Positions 31,567 through 43,289 are shown, counted from the first letter of the stretch. The stretch is 64,000 nucleotides of DNA from Pictodentalium vernedei (GCA_031216915.1 CM062289.1:389586674-389650673); one strand, 5' to 3'. Notes: generated by a model from the letters alone, not told the origin. A program made the numbers and translations.

Positions 31567-31979
31567 CGTATGTGTCTTAATCACATGAATTATGCTTATT
31601 TATCTTCAAATACATAGATTGTTAGATTGTTCAACCACCATATCAAAGGCTATTGCAGTAACCATGTTTAAAGAAATTAATCTAATTTTATTAAATTTTA
31701 TCTGATGGAAAAAATGCTTATATTTTTGCGGGAATGGTAAATGGGTCTCCTTAACAAGCATTTGCGAGAACGACATGGGAACTAAATGACCATTCTCACA
31801 TTTTGCAAAACCCTGTAATCTTAAGGAGATCTAATCGCTCCCATAGGCCATGCAAGGGGAGCCATTTTTAGCCCTCCTGCATTTTTAAGAATGCCAGGCC
31901 TGCATATTATACTTATGTAAGTGACAAGAGAAATACGATCAAGGGCAGGAATGTCAGCCAGCAGCAGGCAAAGAGTTAA

Positions 31980-32398
31980 TAATGAACAATAGTTTGACAA
32001 ATATGAGATCATAAAGAGATGACTAAGATTAGGAAGAGACTATTTCCTAATACAGCTTTGAGTTTGGTATAAAAATCAATCAACAAATGTTTTTCCCCAA
32101 CAATTCGAGACATTTTTCCACACTTTCATGAGCTAATACTATTTTCCATTTAACGTTTCTTTTTGTTCCTGTGTTGAACTAGAGTATACATTAATTAAAA
32201 CAAATATCACACCTATACATTTGATCATCTTGAAGGTGCTGAAATCAGGGTTCTGTTATATGTATATAAAATGAGAGGACTGCATGATGACCCTCGCCTC
32301 CATGGTCCCCCTGATTTGAAAATAAGGAGAACAGCAAATGGGCACCATGAAAGACATGTTTTGTGCAATAAATCTAATGAAAACATAGCAAGTCTCCT
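31980..32398. other. Unassigned sequence
   Basis: No gene or repeat recognised. Confidence 0.4.
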
Positions 32399-32564
32399 TT
32401 AATCCTTTACCTAACATGAAAGGTAACAGGACACTTGACAAGCTTGTTTCAAAGAGGGGTCATAACCAATGTTTTTGAGATAAAAAATGAAAAAAATAAT
32501 GATAATTAATTGGCGATTTTGTGAATAGTGCTGGCCGTTTTTTTTATGGTTGTTAAAGGGTAAA
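32399..32564. repeat. Family A MITE, hairpin arm lost
   Basis: TTAATCCTTTACCTAACATG to TGTTAAAGGGTAAA. One hairpin arm is retained (AAAGAGGGGTCATAACC). The right TTAA is mutated. Confidence 0.7.
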
Positions 32565-32696
32565 CCCTATAGAAACTGGTTAATTTTTTAGAATTTTTTC
32601 TATACACAACACACTTGAATGTACTTTGTGTGTTTAGCAGCCAAGACATGGCTAGTAATCACTGCCAAGGTAATTTCACTATTATCCAGAGGTCCC

Positions 32697-33455
32697 ATTT
32701 TTTTTTTTTTTATTGAAGGTTAAAGACACTTTTCACAGCCAGGGTCACCTTGTGTATTGCAGTTTTACACGTGGAGAAAGCCTGAGTACCCAGAGAGAAC
32801 TGCCAAGCAGCAGCAAGCAGCTGTCAAGACTCCTCAATGTACCAACTCTGCACAAGTAGAGTTAGCATTGTTTTTTTAAGGCAAATGCACCACCAACTTG
32901 TAGTACGCCTTAGTACACAGTGCCACTGTGTGCCCACATGAGACACAATACAGTTGCTTCTGGTGGACTTTCCAGTTTAGGGCTCTCAAGATTAATTGAC
33001 TGTCGATCAGTCACGCCAAAATCGATTAGTATTTTTCATTGTCGAAGAATCGGTAAATTTTACCCCGTTTTAGGCATTTAATAATTAAAAGAAAATTGAT
33101 GAAAAAACTATTGTTTCTAAAGGTAAAAGGCCAAGAATGCCAATGTTAAACCTCAAGAAGCCTTTAGAAGCATTTGTCTTTTAGGTACATTCAAAGCTTT
33201 GATGTTCCGAACTTTTGAACTGTCAGTGTAACAATCAAGACCGAACTTGCGAAGTTCGCAACTGTTGACCAGTCTTAATTATTACACTCACGGTTCAAAA
33301 GTTCAGATCATCAAAGCTTTGAATGTGCCTAAAAGAGGATTGTCTTTGTTGTTATTGATTATTTGCGACAATTAATCGATTCTTATATTCAGAAATCGTG
33401 ACAGCCCTATTCCGGTTTGAAGCCCAATGCCGTAACCACTGAGCCACCATGATCA
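32697..33455 (-). repeat. tRNA-headed SINE split by a hAT MITE
   Basis: Tail and body lie at 32697-32977 (CTTTCACAGCCAGGGTCACC, GTACGCCTTAGTACACAGTG) and the tRNA-like head at 33410-33455 (CGGTTTGAAGCCCAATGCC, CACTGAGCCACCATG). The intervening 432 bp is the hAT element. Confidence 0.85.
32978..33409. mobile_element. hAT MITE (family hAT-2) with 8-bp target duplication
   Basis: The ends TAGGGCTCTCAAGATT and, inward from the right, TAGGGCTGTCACGATT match at 14 of 16 bases. The flanks TTCCAGTT (32970-32977) and TTCCGGTT (33410-33417) match at 7 of 8. The interior is a large foldback: CATTCAAAGCTTTGAT at about 33189 faces ATCAAAGCTTTGAATG at about 33308. Non-coding. Confidence 0.92.
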
Positions 33456-34163
33456 CCACAGGACACCTTCTTGACTGCATATATATTAAAGTACATGTAC
33501 ATCCTGTCCAGAGACAATAGAATTGGTCAAAGTTAGACAAAGAACACTGATGGTTAACAGCTCCCAATGGATGATATTGAGGAAAAGAAAGGTACAAAAA
33601 AAAATTAAAAAGTTTTATGTCATAGTGGAATGACAGTTATACTGTGGGGGGTAGTCACAGATCCCCCTCCCCCCACCCCCCCCCCCCCCACCACCTTAGT
33701 AAAAAATGTTTTTTAAAGAATCTCTCACTGGGCACTGACAAAGTAACATTTGCCATTCAGTTTAATGAAAATAAAATAGGCCTTAATGATACAAAATGCA
33801 ACGCCTACAATCACCCTCGTGAACCTTTATTCCAGGAGGGCACAAGTTGTTCTCCTGTGATTTTCAAAATGACTGACATGAATAAAGAACGCTGATTTCA
33901 ACATTTATGACAATTTTAATGTAATAATGATATTTACAGGGGCAGTGATCATAAAACCTGAGAGAGAATTTTGACCAGACTGGATTGCAATCTGGTCAAA
34001 ATTTTCTGTCTACTTTCCAGTCCATAAAACTGTAGAATCTCACCTGTTAAAAAAAGGAAAATGGAAAACACTGCAAATTAAAATATGTAAATGCTATTCT
34101 GGTTTTTCTTGATTTGGTCTTGATATCAAAATGTTTTATTTATGAGACCTGGATCCACTGGTG
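33456..34163. other. Unassigned, with C-rich tract
   Basis: A C-rich run with a few A lies at about 33660-33692. An inverted pair TTTTGACCAGACTGGATTGC/AATCTGGTCAAAATTTT is at 33972-34003. No gene. Confidence 0.45.
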
Positions 34164-34412
34164 TTAACACTTTACCAATGCATACAATATAAAAATTTGT
34201 CATTTTAATTATTTTTTAAAACATTTTTACAAAAATTTCAACAAAATCATATCATGTGACCCCCTTCAGTGGAACAAGCTCTATGAGCTCATTCCAATGA
34301 TGGTTCACATGATATGGCTTTGTTGAAATATTTTGAACTTTTTTTTTTCAAATGCTCAATTTGTAAATTCTGTGAACACATGCGGCCAATTCATTTGGTA
34401 TAAACCGGTTAA
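34164..34412. repeat. Family A MITE, subtype 2
   Basis: TTAACACTTTACCAATGCAT to TTTGGTATAAACCGGTTAA. The hairpin CATATCATGTGACCCCCTTC faces GGTTCACATGATATGG, with GAGCTCATTCCA in the loop arms. Confidence 0.72.
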
Positions 34413-34507
34413 GTGCGTACTCTGCCCTGCCAAATAAAGGTTACATCGCTATTATTAATTTTGGGAGAAAGAGGACAGCATCATGATTATTAGGCACCCC
34501 ATGATTA

Positions 34508-34743
34508 TCGACTGGTTGAGTGCTGGAAGCCGCTATCAGGGCTTTCAAAAAAAATGAAGGTACCAGAGCAAAACCCAACATTTTCCTTCCTCATGTTTCA
34601 TATTCAGTAAAATCAAATAAAATTTTGTTTATATAAGTTTGTTCTATTACAAATTATTGGATAATTTGAAAAAAAAAATTGTAAAAAAAAATTTACATAA
34701 CAAATTTAGACCATCAAAAATAATCCAGCCCTCAACCAATTAA
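34508..34743. repeat. MITE family D, diverged
   Basis: The left end ACTGGTTGAGTGCTGGAAGC follows a degraded TTAA. The right end is CCCTCAACCAATTAA. The hairpin is eroded to ACAAATTATTGGATAATTTG. It serves as the uninterrupted comparator for 20586-22479. Confidence 0.72.
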
Positions 34744-35338
34744 AATCAATTACTCTCATTAGAATATCCAATCAGCAAATCATCCAAAAAACAACACCAG
34801 AAAACAGCACTTGTTTGTGTAAAATTTCATCGATGTACACCATCCAGGTTTGTCAGAATTTAAAATTTGCGTACCTGTGAAAAGGTCCAGTAAAAATTGT
34901 TTGTGTGATCTCCCACTATTGTGTACCCTATTCCCTTTAGTTCCTTTGATCCATGTCAAATCAAATTTACAGGAATGAAACACGGGTATTGTCAAGTGGC
35001 ATTTGTGGGAATTTTGTGCTACCATAGCTATCACTCCCATAATTTGGGTAGGCCTGCTATCAATATTATTTGGCACCATCACTTTTTTTTATTGAACCCA
35101 AAAATGTGCGGCATCGCTATCATATGGCCACCACTATTATTTGGCAGAGGTGACAACCAGATCATGAATGGATTGGGAAAGCGGCCAGTTTTGTGATCCC
35201 AGTCTTGAATCCCCTTAGTGGGCAAAATTTGACAAGAATGTTTGTTTTGTTCATGTGGTGGTTACGCAAATTTAAATCTATGCAAACTGATGACCGGTTA
35301 GCCAAATATTGCATCTTGAATGGTAAAGTCTGAGTAAC
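34744..35338. other. Unassigned sequence
   Basis: Overlapping 100-codon and 91-codon frames on opposite strands (34780-35196) lack recognisable motifs. Nothing supports an exon. Confidence 0.4.
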
Positions 35339-35524
35339 TTAACTGGTAGAGTACTAAATTTTTTTCTCAACCCAAAGATTTGTTCACACGTTTTTGTCTT
35401 GTTACAATTTCCAAGATAATATGAAGGACATCCACAGAATATGAGGCCTTTAACTTTAGGTATCTGCAGTTCAGAATAAAGCCCAAATATGGGCTTCCAG
35501 CATCATACCAAACCTTTCAGTTAA
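35339..35524. repeat. MITE family D, internally deleted
   Basis: TTAACTGGTAGAGTACTAAA to ACCTTTCAGTTAA. The hairpin is missing. AAGCCCAAATATGGGCTTCC, an inverted motif of the family, is retained near the right end. Confidence 0.72.
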
Positions 35525-35812
35525 CCAGGCTTTCTTGTGTCTTGATAAGATTTTTAGACTTTTGCCTTGACAGGTTATATATATTTGAAATCCCCGCAAT
35601 ATATGAATATTTGTTAATAACGATAAAGAAGCAGTTTTCTAAGAATTTTTACGTAGCCGAACAATCGGTTAGCGATCCCCATACCACATGAACAGTCAGT
35701 CGGTTTGAGTCATATTTGAAATTTTGCACACTGCCCCTGCCATGCAATGTACATGTATTTTGTGTACCTGATACAAGTAAATATATAATAATTTGCATAC
35801 AATAAATAAAGA

Positions 35813-36097
35813 TTATATTTCATTCATGATTTTGTGACTTCTGGACATCTTTGGTTTTAATTTACTCAAGTCCTCCCTCTTTTGAACAATACTGCGTATA
35901 CAAATACAGGATAGTACTCCCATCACTCCTGCAGTTACCATGTAGGAAATCACAGTTCCTGTTAGATGGACTACAGATCCCATAATGCCAGATAGTACAA
36001 CTTGTGATAAAAAGTAAGCACTATCAACAGAGGCCATGTCCGTTGCTATACCACGACCTTGGGAAGAACTGTTTGATTTCATGTCAAAGTAATAGAC
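35813..36097 (-). CDS. SLC45-family transporter, terminal exon
   Basis: This is the only host coding sequence I can support. The exon begins at 36097 after a pyrimidine-rich acceptor ending in CAG (minus strand) and runs 94 codons in phase 0 to TAA at 35813-35815. It opens VYYFDMKSN, then QGRGIATDMASVDSAYFLSQ, the conserved loop and start of a membrane helix. Two hydrophobic segments follow (about residues 32-52 and 57-76 of the exon), then a basic tail beginning QKREDLSKLKPK. This order and wording match the C-terminal end of SLC45 (MATP/prostein) proton-coupled sugar-type transporters, best SLC45A3 in my memory. Earlier exons should lie at higher coordinates or outside the window; none is identified. 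The open frame upstream of 36097 is intron. No premature stop is seen, so it may be part of a live gene. Confidence 0.78.
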   Translation of the reverse strand, partial: VYYFDMKSNSSSQGRGIATDMASVDSAYFLSQVVLSGIMGSVVHLTGTVISYMVTAGVMGVLSCICIRSIVQKREDLSKLKPKMSRSHKIMNEI

Positions 36098-36149
36098 CTG
36101 AAATAAGAAAAATTTATATTTTAGTCCACACAAAGTTGAAAATCTGTTT

Positions 36150-36338
36150 TTAACCCCTTTATCTAACACGAAAAGCAGATGCCACTGCAAACAAAATTCT
36201 TGAATGACTAATGTTTTGTCTCAAAAACAAGGAGGGGTCATAAGCTATGTTTTTGAGACAAAAAATAATGAAAATTAAATGGCGATTTTTCTGAATAGCG
36301 CTGGCTGGTTTTGGCCGTTTCATTGGGTAAAGGGTTAA
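36150..36338. mobile_element. TTAA MITE family A, in the SLC45 intron
   Basis: TTAACCCCTTTATCTAACAC to CATTGGGTAAAGGGTTAA. The first hairpin arm is shortened (AACAAGGAGGGGTCATAAGC). It lies 53 bases upstream of the inferred splice acceptor. Confidence 0.8.
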
Positions 36339-36349
36339 GTACCAGCTGG

Positions 36350-36500
36350 TACCATGATAGTAAATCTGTACACTGCAGAGACTGCCTGGTTTTTGAAAAT
36401 TCTGTCAATACACTACAGAGACACTGCAAGAACTTTGAAAATACTTTTAGTACACTCTAGAGACACTGCCTCGACTTAGAAAATATTTAGGAACATTACA
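36350..36500. repeat. Degenerate tandem repeat (ACTGCAGAGACT type)
   Basis: Three units of about 50 bases carry GTACACT(G/C)(C/T)AGAGACACTGC and GAAAAT. Similar CACTGCCA motifs recur at 57500-57775 and 58173-58400. Confidence 0.55.
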
Positions 36501-36654
36501 CAATCACTGCCGACCCTAAAAACATGAGGCCCCATGGGGCAGGATGCACACACTTGACCATAGTTGTTTGAAGAAGGAATTAATTAGCAACTATGGCTAG
36601 TTTACACTACAGAGGAATGAAGTTATTTAATTATTTATAACTCTGTTGTCAATA

Positions 36655-37330
36655 CCAGATGATTTTTTTCTAGTGTAGGTTCCTGCTTCGCGTCACAGAT
36701 GGTCGCATGAGAGTGTGATGGCATAGAAATACTGGCTACGTGCCCAGAAACATCAGACCTACTGTTCCTTATGGTGGAGGATCAGTAATGATCCGGGGAT
36801 GCCTCTCCCATGATTGTAAATTTGATATGGTGACTGTATGTGGGAATCTCAATGGTCATCAGTACATCTGGGACATTCTCCATCCGGTTATTGTGCCTCA
36901 TTTTGACAACCACCCGTTGGCTACTCGCCCTGTATTCATGGATGACAATGCAAGGCCACATCATTCCCATGCTGTGAGAACATTCCTTCAGAACAACGCT
37001 ATTACAACATTACCTTGACCTGCAATAAGCCCCAATTTTAATCCCTCAGAACACATCTGGGACTTTCTTGGACATCCGTGTACAAGCAAGGCATATGCCT
37101 GTACAGAATTTGGCTGATTTGGAAGCTGCATTGCATGAGGAGGTGGCAGTTGCCTCTGGACCATATCATAAGGCTCACTAGTAGCACTAGGAGGAGGGTT
37201 CAGTCTGTCATTCGGGCATGTGGTGGATACACTCGCTGCTGATGTCAGACACTGCTACTGGGTTCAGGAGATCACAAGTTACATTTTTTGTCAGTAAGTA
37301 CCCGGCATTCTTTCATCATGGACCATTCCA
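36655..37330 (+). pseudogene. Tc1/mariner transposase fossil
   Basis: The longest open part (36740-37018) reads TVPYGGGSVMIRGCLSHDCK, GHQYIWDILHPVIVPHFDNH and FMDDNARPHHSHAVRTFLQN, which are the central and second catalytic-Asp regions of a Tc1-like transposase. Upstream, RVTDGRMRV is followed by a stop. Downstream, PNFNPSEHIWDFLG continues after a stop at 37016-37018, with the Glu position intact (SEHIW). The N-terminal third is absent. Several stops and shifts make it inactive. It differs clearly from the copy at 3114-4698, so a second lineage is present. A possible right end is AATTAAGTTCCAGGTGTATA near 37549. Confidence 0.8.
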
Positions 37331-37559
37331 GCACCATATTTGTCGAGAGAACATTTTTTCATCAAAAACATTAGTGACAGTTATGTGTAATTGGCACCAT
37401 TACAATACTGCATATTTCCATCATTGTGTTGTCTTTCATTTGTCAATAGACCATTTTTTCTGCAAACAATCACTTTTGGCCATCTTAAAGATGACATGAA
37501 AGTAATGAGTTTCTATTAACACCACTGCAAAAAAAAACAGGGGGTCCTTAATTAAGTTC

Positions 37560-39900
37560 CAGGTGTATATTATATTCCTTCCAGAAGTTGTTTTACTTTT
37601 AGTACTTAGTAAATATCCAATTGCATATTATGATGTTTCGTCTGTAGTATATGGACTGAAGAAAAACAAAGTGATTATATTCCCAACCCACCACCATCAG
37701 GAGAGACACCATGATTTCCCCTTACACAGGGTCTAGAATATTCTCTGACAAGCCCACAATAAAGGATGCAGTTTCCCTGACAGGGTATGTGTTGACCTCC
37801 CGACAGGGGAATTTTACCCCCCCCCCCCTCCCCTCCGGAATCTCCAAACCACCTCTGACCACCACTCTTTGTAAAAGGTGGATATAACAACCAAATATTA
37901 AAAGGTTTGTCCCATTCAAATTTTTTTTACAGATCTTCATCATTCCAATGTGGATTCTGATAATGGATACCATCATACTTTATCACACACAGATAGACGT
38001 TAACATTTCAGGAATGCTCGGGACACTCTTGGAAATTCAATGCTGTTCCCAGCATACTGGAAAATGATCCAATCAGGCAGAAAATTCAGTCAACAAACTG
38101 GCAGTTTTGAAATGGGTCTGCAAATTTTATAAGCAATTTCAAACTTTAACAATTTCAGGAGCTGTAAAAGTAAGGAAACTTAGTTTACAATGAAATTCCC
38201 ACCTCATGTATTCCATAAATTCATATGAAATGTGACAAATTATACATTAAATTGAAGGTTGTGATGTACTGAAAACAAAACAAACATGCAATCACCTCAC
38301 AGGGTTGACAGTAGAGCACCAATGGTTCGAGGAAGTCTGCTACCATATTCATACTAGAACCAATAAAAAATAATATTTCAGGAGAACAACTAGTGACCAA
38401 AGGTGCTTCAGATAAACAAGATAAAGGCTAGGCATTCAAAGCACTTCACAATGCAGCAACCAAACTATACTTAGGAAAAGACTAACATTGTCTGCATTTT
38501 TTATTGAAGAAGGATTCCATAGCCTACGCACATGTGTATGGCTGTATGTCATGTGATACCACAAATTTTAATAAAAAAATAATCCCGCAATTCTTGGAAA
38601 TTCAAACAGATGTCATGATACCTTGCAAGTAATATGGCAACTTTGTAGTTTCAAACAACAACAGTCTATAGTGAGAAGGCGATCAGTCTCATAATATGAT
38701 TTTAGACAGCATTATAAATCGATGCTTTTTCGACCCCGGTGACCTTGGCCGAAATGTAAACAAAATTAATAGAAAAGAAAACAAATCCGAGGGATTTGGG
38801 AATTTACCCCCATGCAGCTATGTCAAAAAGTGTTTTAAGAATTATGATTTCCTAGCTTTGTTCTTGGATATCTCAGTGATGCCTGCTTTCCCCTCTGTGA
38901 GTTGAAAACACATATTTTTCATGTTCTATGTGTAATAACCTTCATTTTAATGTATAATTTGTATATATTTAATTAATGGTTATGTTATATTAGACTTGAG
39001 AATTTCAAAGTAAACTAATTTTCCTCTCTTTTCTAGCACCTCAAGCATTTCTCTGTTCGAAAGTCATTATACATGTAAAATGAATGTAATTGTAAAATGC
39101 ATTATTAAAAGATAAAATATGTTTCTACCTTTTTTTGAGTGTTACCCAGTTTTGAACACTTAAATCACCAACCCCTTTTAGATGTTTGGTTTATGAGAGA
39201 AATGTTTATTTAATTGATAATTCCTCTTTAATAGTGTTCATTCGTATTTTCCTGCATTTAAATAAGGGTGCCCAAGTTTTGCTTTACAAACAGCAACTTC
39301 ATGTCCAAACACTGATAACAGATCACTTTAGTCACACTTCAGTCTTTGGGGTGAGGGGGAAGCATTTTAACTTTAAATGCTGGGAGATCCTGAGGAACTT
39401 CCTTTGAGCTTCTCTATAGTGTTCTGTCAGAGAATTCCCTCTTTCATCATGGACATCAGTGATGCAAATGCAGGGTTTGAGAACAGATGACAGCTTTATG
39501 ATAGGTTTAATTCCAAGTTGAAATTTCTCATTTCGGAATTGTTTTATTTTTCATTTATTTATACTGGTATATTTGTTATTATTTTGGGCAAAATTATATT
39601 AACTGAGATGGGATCTAAATTCATTTTGTGCCCCTTCACATTTTTCAAGAGATCCTCTGTTGAATAATTTACACTGCTAATGATTTTATTTATCCTTTTT
39701 CCTCCACTCATTTCTGTTGTTCAGCAGCCATGAAGTGATTGTAGGAGACCTAAATAAAAGAATTTTCTTGAAGTGGTCCAGTCACTCCAGTGGAACAATT
39801 GAAACTTCTGAACACTTGGGGGGAGTAATTACTTCTCAAAATTTGAAAAAAAATTACCTTTTCTTCAAATTACTGCTACTGCACAGCAGCCTTGAACTGA
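37560..39900. other. Long stretch without recognised genes or repeats
   Basis: This is the quietest part of the window. C-rich tract at 37818-37830. A small acceptor/donor-flanked interval at about 38288-38344 (minus) was considered as an exon but not accepted. AT-rich throughout. It may be intron or upstream sequence of the SLC45 gene. Confidence 0.45.
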
Positions 39901-39940
39901 TTGTGGGAGCTATGATTTTTTTTTCTATGGTGGGTGTGTG

Positions 39941-39968
39941 GGGTGGGGGGGGGGGGGGGGTGGGGGGG
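39941..39968. repeat. Poly-G tract
   Basis: GTGTGTGGGGTGGGG followed by a run of about 18 G, a T and seven G. Confidence 0.88.
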
Positions 39969-40311
39969 ATTGGGAGAAATCTTGTGTAGTGTTGTGTAGT
40001 GTTGTGATTCTAATGCTTTAGAAAAGAATACAATTAAAAAAACAGTTAAATTATCCAGAACCAGCTGAAGTACATGTAAATAGGAGCATTACTCCCAAAT
40101 GAAAACCAGAGGCTCAAGCTTGAGCCTAAAATGCTCACCCGGCTCAAGTTGTCAAAAGAGATGAGTGTGTTAGTAAGTGATAAGCAACAAGAGCAATTTT
40201 TTGATCTGACATGACACAACCAAAGGCAAATTATGGCCATTCATTTTTTCTGGTCCTAGGAAAGCGTCCTATAGCTAGGCAAACAAAAAGCTCTGTTCTG
40301 TGAAGTCTCAA

Positions 40312-43195
40312 ATGAAAGTGTCAATGACACTGCAGCTCAACTTATTTAAGACATGTACATGTATAGTATGTGACACAGCAATGACAAACATCTAGGTAAT
40401 GTCCTGATAACAAAGGTACATGTAAAGTATAGTTACGGTCTGTACATAAATGCTGACCATAGCCTGTAACAAACATATAGGTAAAGTATTGTAAAGGTGG
40501 GGGTGACAGTTAGATGCTAAACTAGAAAAGAAATCTTTGAGCCCCAGAGTGGGTCTGACTGAACCTCAAAATATTTGTTATCATAGCACAGTGATAACAA
40601 AGGCACCCCAAAACACTCGTTCCTGTCACAAGGTGATAACAAAGGTACCCCAAGAAGTTTCGTGAAGACCGGTTCATAAATACAGACTCTAGCCCGAGCC
40701 GTATTGACATGTGCACTTACTGTGTATAAGTAGCACTGAACAAATCAAAGTTCATCTAACTTGGATAATTTCTGCACGAGAGAAAAACCTGTATTATATG
40801 TGATGTATTCCATGTTACTAAACATTCCTACAAAAATAATTCAAATCAGAACTTTCATATAGAAGTTCTGTACAAAAAACTGATTGCACTAATTTTGGAA
40901 CAAAATGGCTGCTGGCAGCCATCTTGAATTTTGAACCGCACCCAAAAACACTCATTCTCGTCCCACGGTGATAACAAAGGTAACCCAAGAAGTTTCGTAA
41001 AGATCGGTTCATAAATACGGCCTCTAGCCTGAGCCGTATAGAAGTTCTGTACAAAAAACTGATTGCACTAATTTTGGTACAAAATGGCCACTGGCAGCCA
41101 TCTTAAATTTTGGACCGCACCCAGAAACACTCGATCTTGTCCCAAGGTGATAACAAAGGTACCCAAAAAGTTTTATAAAGATCGGTTCATAAATACAGCC
41201 TCTAGCCTGAGCCGTATTGACACGTGCACTTACAGTGTATAAGTAGCACTGAATAAATCAAAGTTCATCTAATTTGCATAAATTCTGCTCGAGAAAAAAA
41301 CCTGTATTATATGTGATGTATTCCATGTTACTAAACATTCATACAAAAATTTATTCAAATTAGAACTTTCATACAGAAGTTCTGTACAAAAAACTGATTG
41401 CACTAATTTTGGCACACAATGACTGCTGTGGCCATCTTGAATTTCGGACTGCACCCAAAAACACTCGTTCTCGTCCCACGGTGATAACATAGGTACCCAA
41501 GAAGTTTTGTAAAAATCGGTTCATAAATACAGCCTCTAGTCTGAGCCATATAGAAGTTGTGTACAAAAAACTGATTAGACCTAATTTCGGTACAAAATGG
41601 CTACTGGCAGCCATCTTGAATTTTGGACTGCACCCAGAAACACTCGTTTTTGTCCCAAGGTGATAACAAAGGTACCCAAGACGTTTCGTGAAGATCGGTT
41701 CATAAATACAAACTCTAGCCCGAGCCGTATTGACATGTGAAAAAATCAAAGTTCATCTAATTTACATAATTTCTGCACAAGAAAAAAACCTGTATTATAT
41801 GTGATGTATCCCATGGTACTAAACATTCACACAAAAAATTATTCAAATCAGCGCTTTCATATGGAAGTTCTGTGCAAAAATCTGATTACACCTAATTTTG
41901 TACAAAATGGCTGCCATCGGCCATCTTGAATTTTGGACCGGACACAAAAACACATGTTCTCGTCCCATGGTGATACCAAAGGTACCCAAGAAGTTTCGTA
42001 AAGATCGGTTCATAAATACAGCCTCTAGCCCGAGCCGTATTGGCATTTGCACTTACAGTGCTGAAAGTAACACTAAATACATCAAAGTTAGTCTAATTTG
42101 CATAATTTATGCACGAGAAAAAAACCTGTATTATATGTGATGTATCCCATGGTACTAAACATTCATACAAAAAATTATTCAAATCAGCGCTTTCATATGT
42201 AAGTACTGCGCAAAAATCTGATTGCACCTAATTTTGTTCAAAATGGCTGCCAGCGGCCAACTTGAATTTCAGACTGGACCCAAAACACTCGTTCTTGTCC
42301 CACGGTGATAACAAAGGTACCCAAGAAGTTTCGTTAAGATCGGTTCATAAATATGGCCTCTGGCCCAAGTTGTATTGAATTGTTGACAGACAGACGGACG
42401 ACTGGCCATGGCATAAGCTCAAATTTGGCTTCGCTAAAGTTCATAAATACGGCCTCTAGCCCGAGCCGTATTGGCATTTGCACTTACAGTGCTGAAAGTA
42501 ACACTAAATACATCAAAGTTAGTCTAATTTGCATAATTTATGCACAAGAAAAAAAACCTGTATTATATGTGATGTATCCCATGGTACTAAACATTCATAC
42601 AAAAAATTATTCAAATCAGGGCTTTCATATGGAAGTTCTGCACAAAAATCTGATTGCACCTAACTTTGTACAAAATGGCTGCCAGTGGCCATCTTGAATT
42701 TCAGACCGGACCCCAAAACACTCGTTCTTGTCCCACGGTGATAACAAAGGTACCCAAGAAGTTTCGTAAAGATCGGTTCATAAATACAGCCTCTAAACCG
42801 AGCCATAATGGCATTTGCACTTTCAGTGCTGAAAGTAACACAAAATAAATCAAAGTTAGTCTAATTTGCATAATTTACGCACGAGAAAAAAACCTGTATT
42901 ATATGTGATGTATCACATAGTACTAAACATTCCTACAAAAAATTATTCAAATCAGAGCTAATTATTCAAATCAGGGCTTTCATATGGAAGTTCTGCACAA
43001 AAATCTGATTGCACCTAATTTTGTACAAAATGGCTGCTCGTCCCACAGTGATAACAAAGGTACCCAAGAAGTTTCGTAAAGATCGGTTCATAAATACGGC
43101 CTCTAGCCCGAGCCGTGTAGATGGCGCGACAGAAGGACAGACGACGGGCCATGACAATACCTCAAATTTGGCTTCGCCAAAGTTGAGCTAAAAAG
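40312..43195 (+). mobile_element. Tandem-core array element 3, longest copy
   Basis: Same head as elements 1 and 2 (AATGAAAGTGTCAATGACAC, GCAGCTCAACTTATTTAAGA) and same end (GGCTTCGCCAAAGTTGAGCT plus AAAAA). About ten units lie between. At 42383-42440 an element-type tail (GACAGACGGACGACTGGCCA, GCTCAAATTTGGCTTCGCTA) runs directly into the middle of a unit (TTCATAAATACGGCCTC), so the copy contains an internal tail. Units near 42950 show a short direct duplication of AATTATTCAAATCAG. Antisense frames up to 126 codons are repeat artefacts. Confidence 0.82.
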
Positions 43196-43289
43196 TGTCC
43201 AAAAGAATTTTTTTTTTGTTCTTAACTCCTGTGGTTCACTCTACCTACCCCCCCCCCCCCCACCCCAACCCCGCAAAAAATGTAAAATG
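43196..43289. repeat. Homopolymer-rich spacer
   Basis: T run, then a C run of about 15 (43247-43261), then CCCCAACCCC. Confidence 0.7.

Larger units (their letters stand above)
30760..31902. mobile_element. CAGGCCTG-ended DNA transposon with 6-bp target repeat, carrying a SINE
   Basis: The left end is CAGGCCTGACATTTTCAGGA; the right end, read inward on the other strand, is CAGGCCTGGCATTCTTAAAA. Both share a downstream AGGAGGGC..AAAAA block. CATATT flanks both sides (30754-30759 and 31903-31908). The interior has a strong hairpin at 30908-31012, a family F palindrome at 31153-31216 and a minus-strand SINE at 31226-31566. No transposase. Confidence 0.72.
30588..31979. repeat. Foldback MITE family B split by a CAGGCCTG element
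   Basis: The first part (30588-30759) holds the hairpin AATGGCAGCTGTGAAGCAGCC. The second (31903-31979) ends GGCAAAGAGTTAA. The two are separated by the transposon 30760-31902. Confidence 0.72.

Noticed and set aside
34780-35196. Overlapping 100- and 91-codon frames as host exons
   Set aside because: No domain, no convincing splice sites, and both strands equally open.
38287-38345. Possible small minus-strand exon between a CTAG acceptor and a GAG-GTGATT donor
   Set aside because: Too short, no recognisable SLC45 peptide in any frame, and one frame has a stop.
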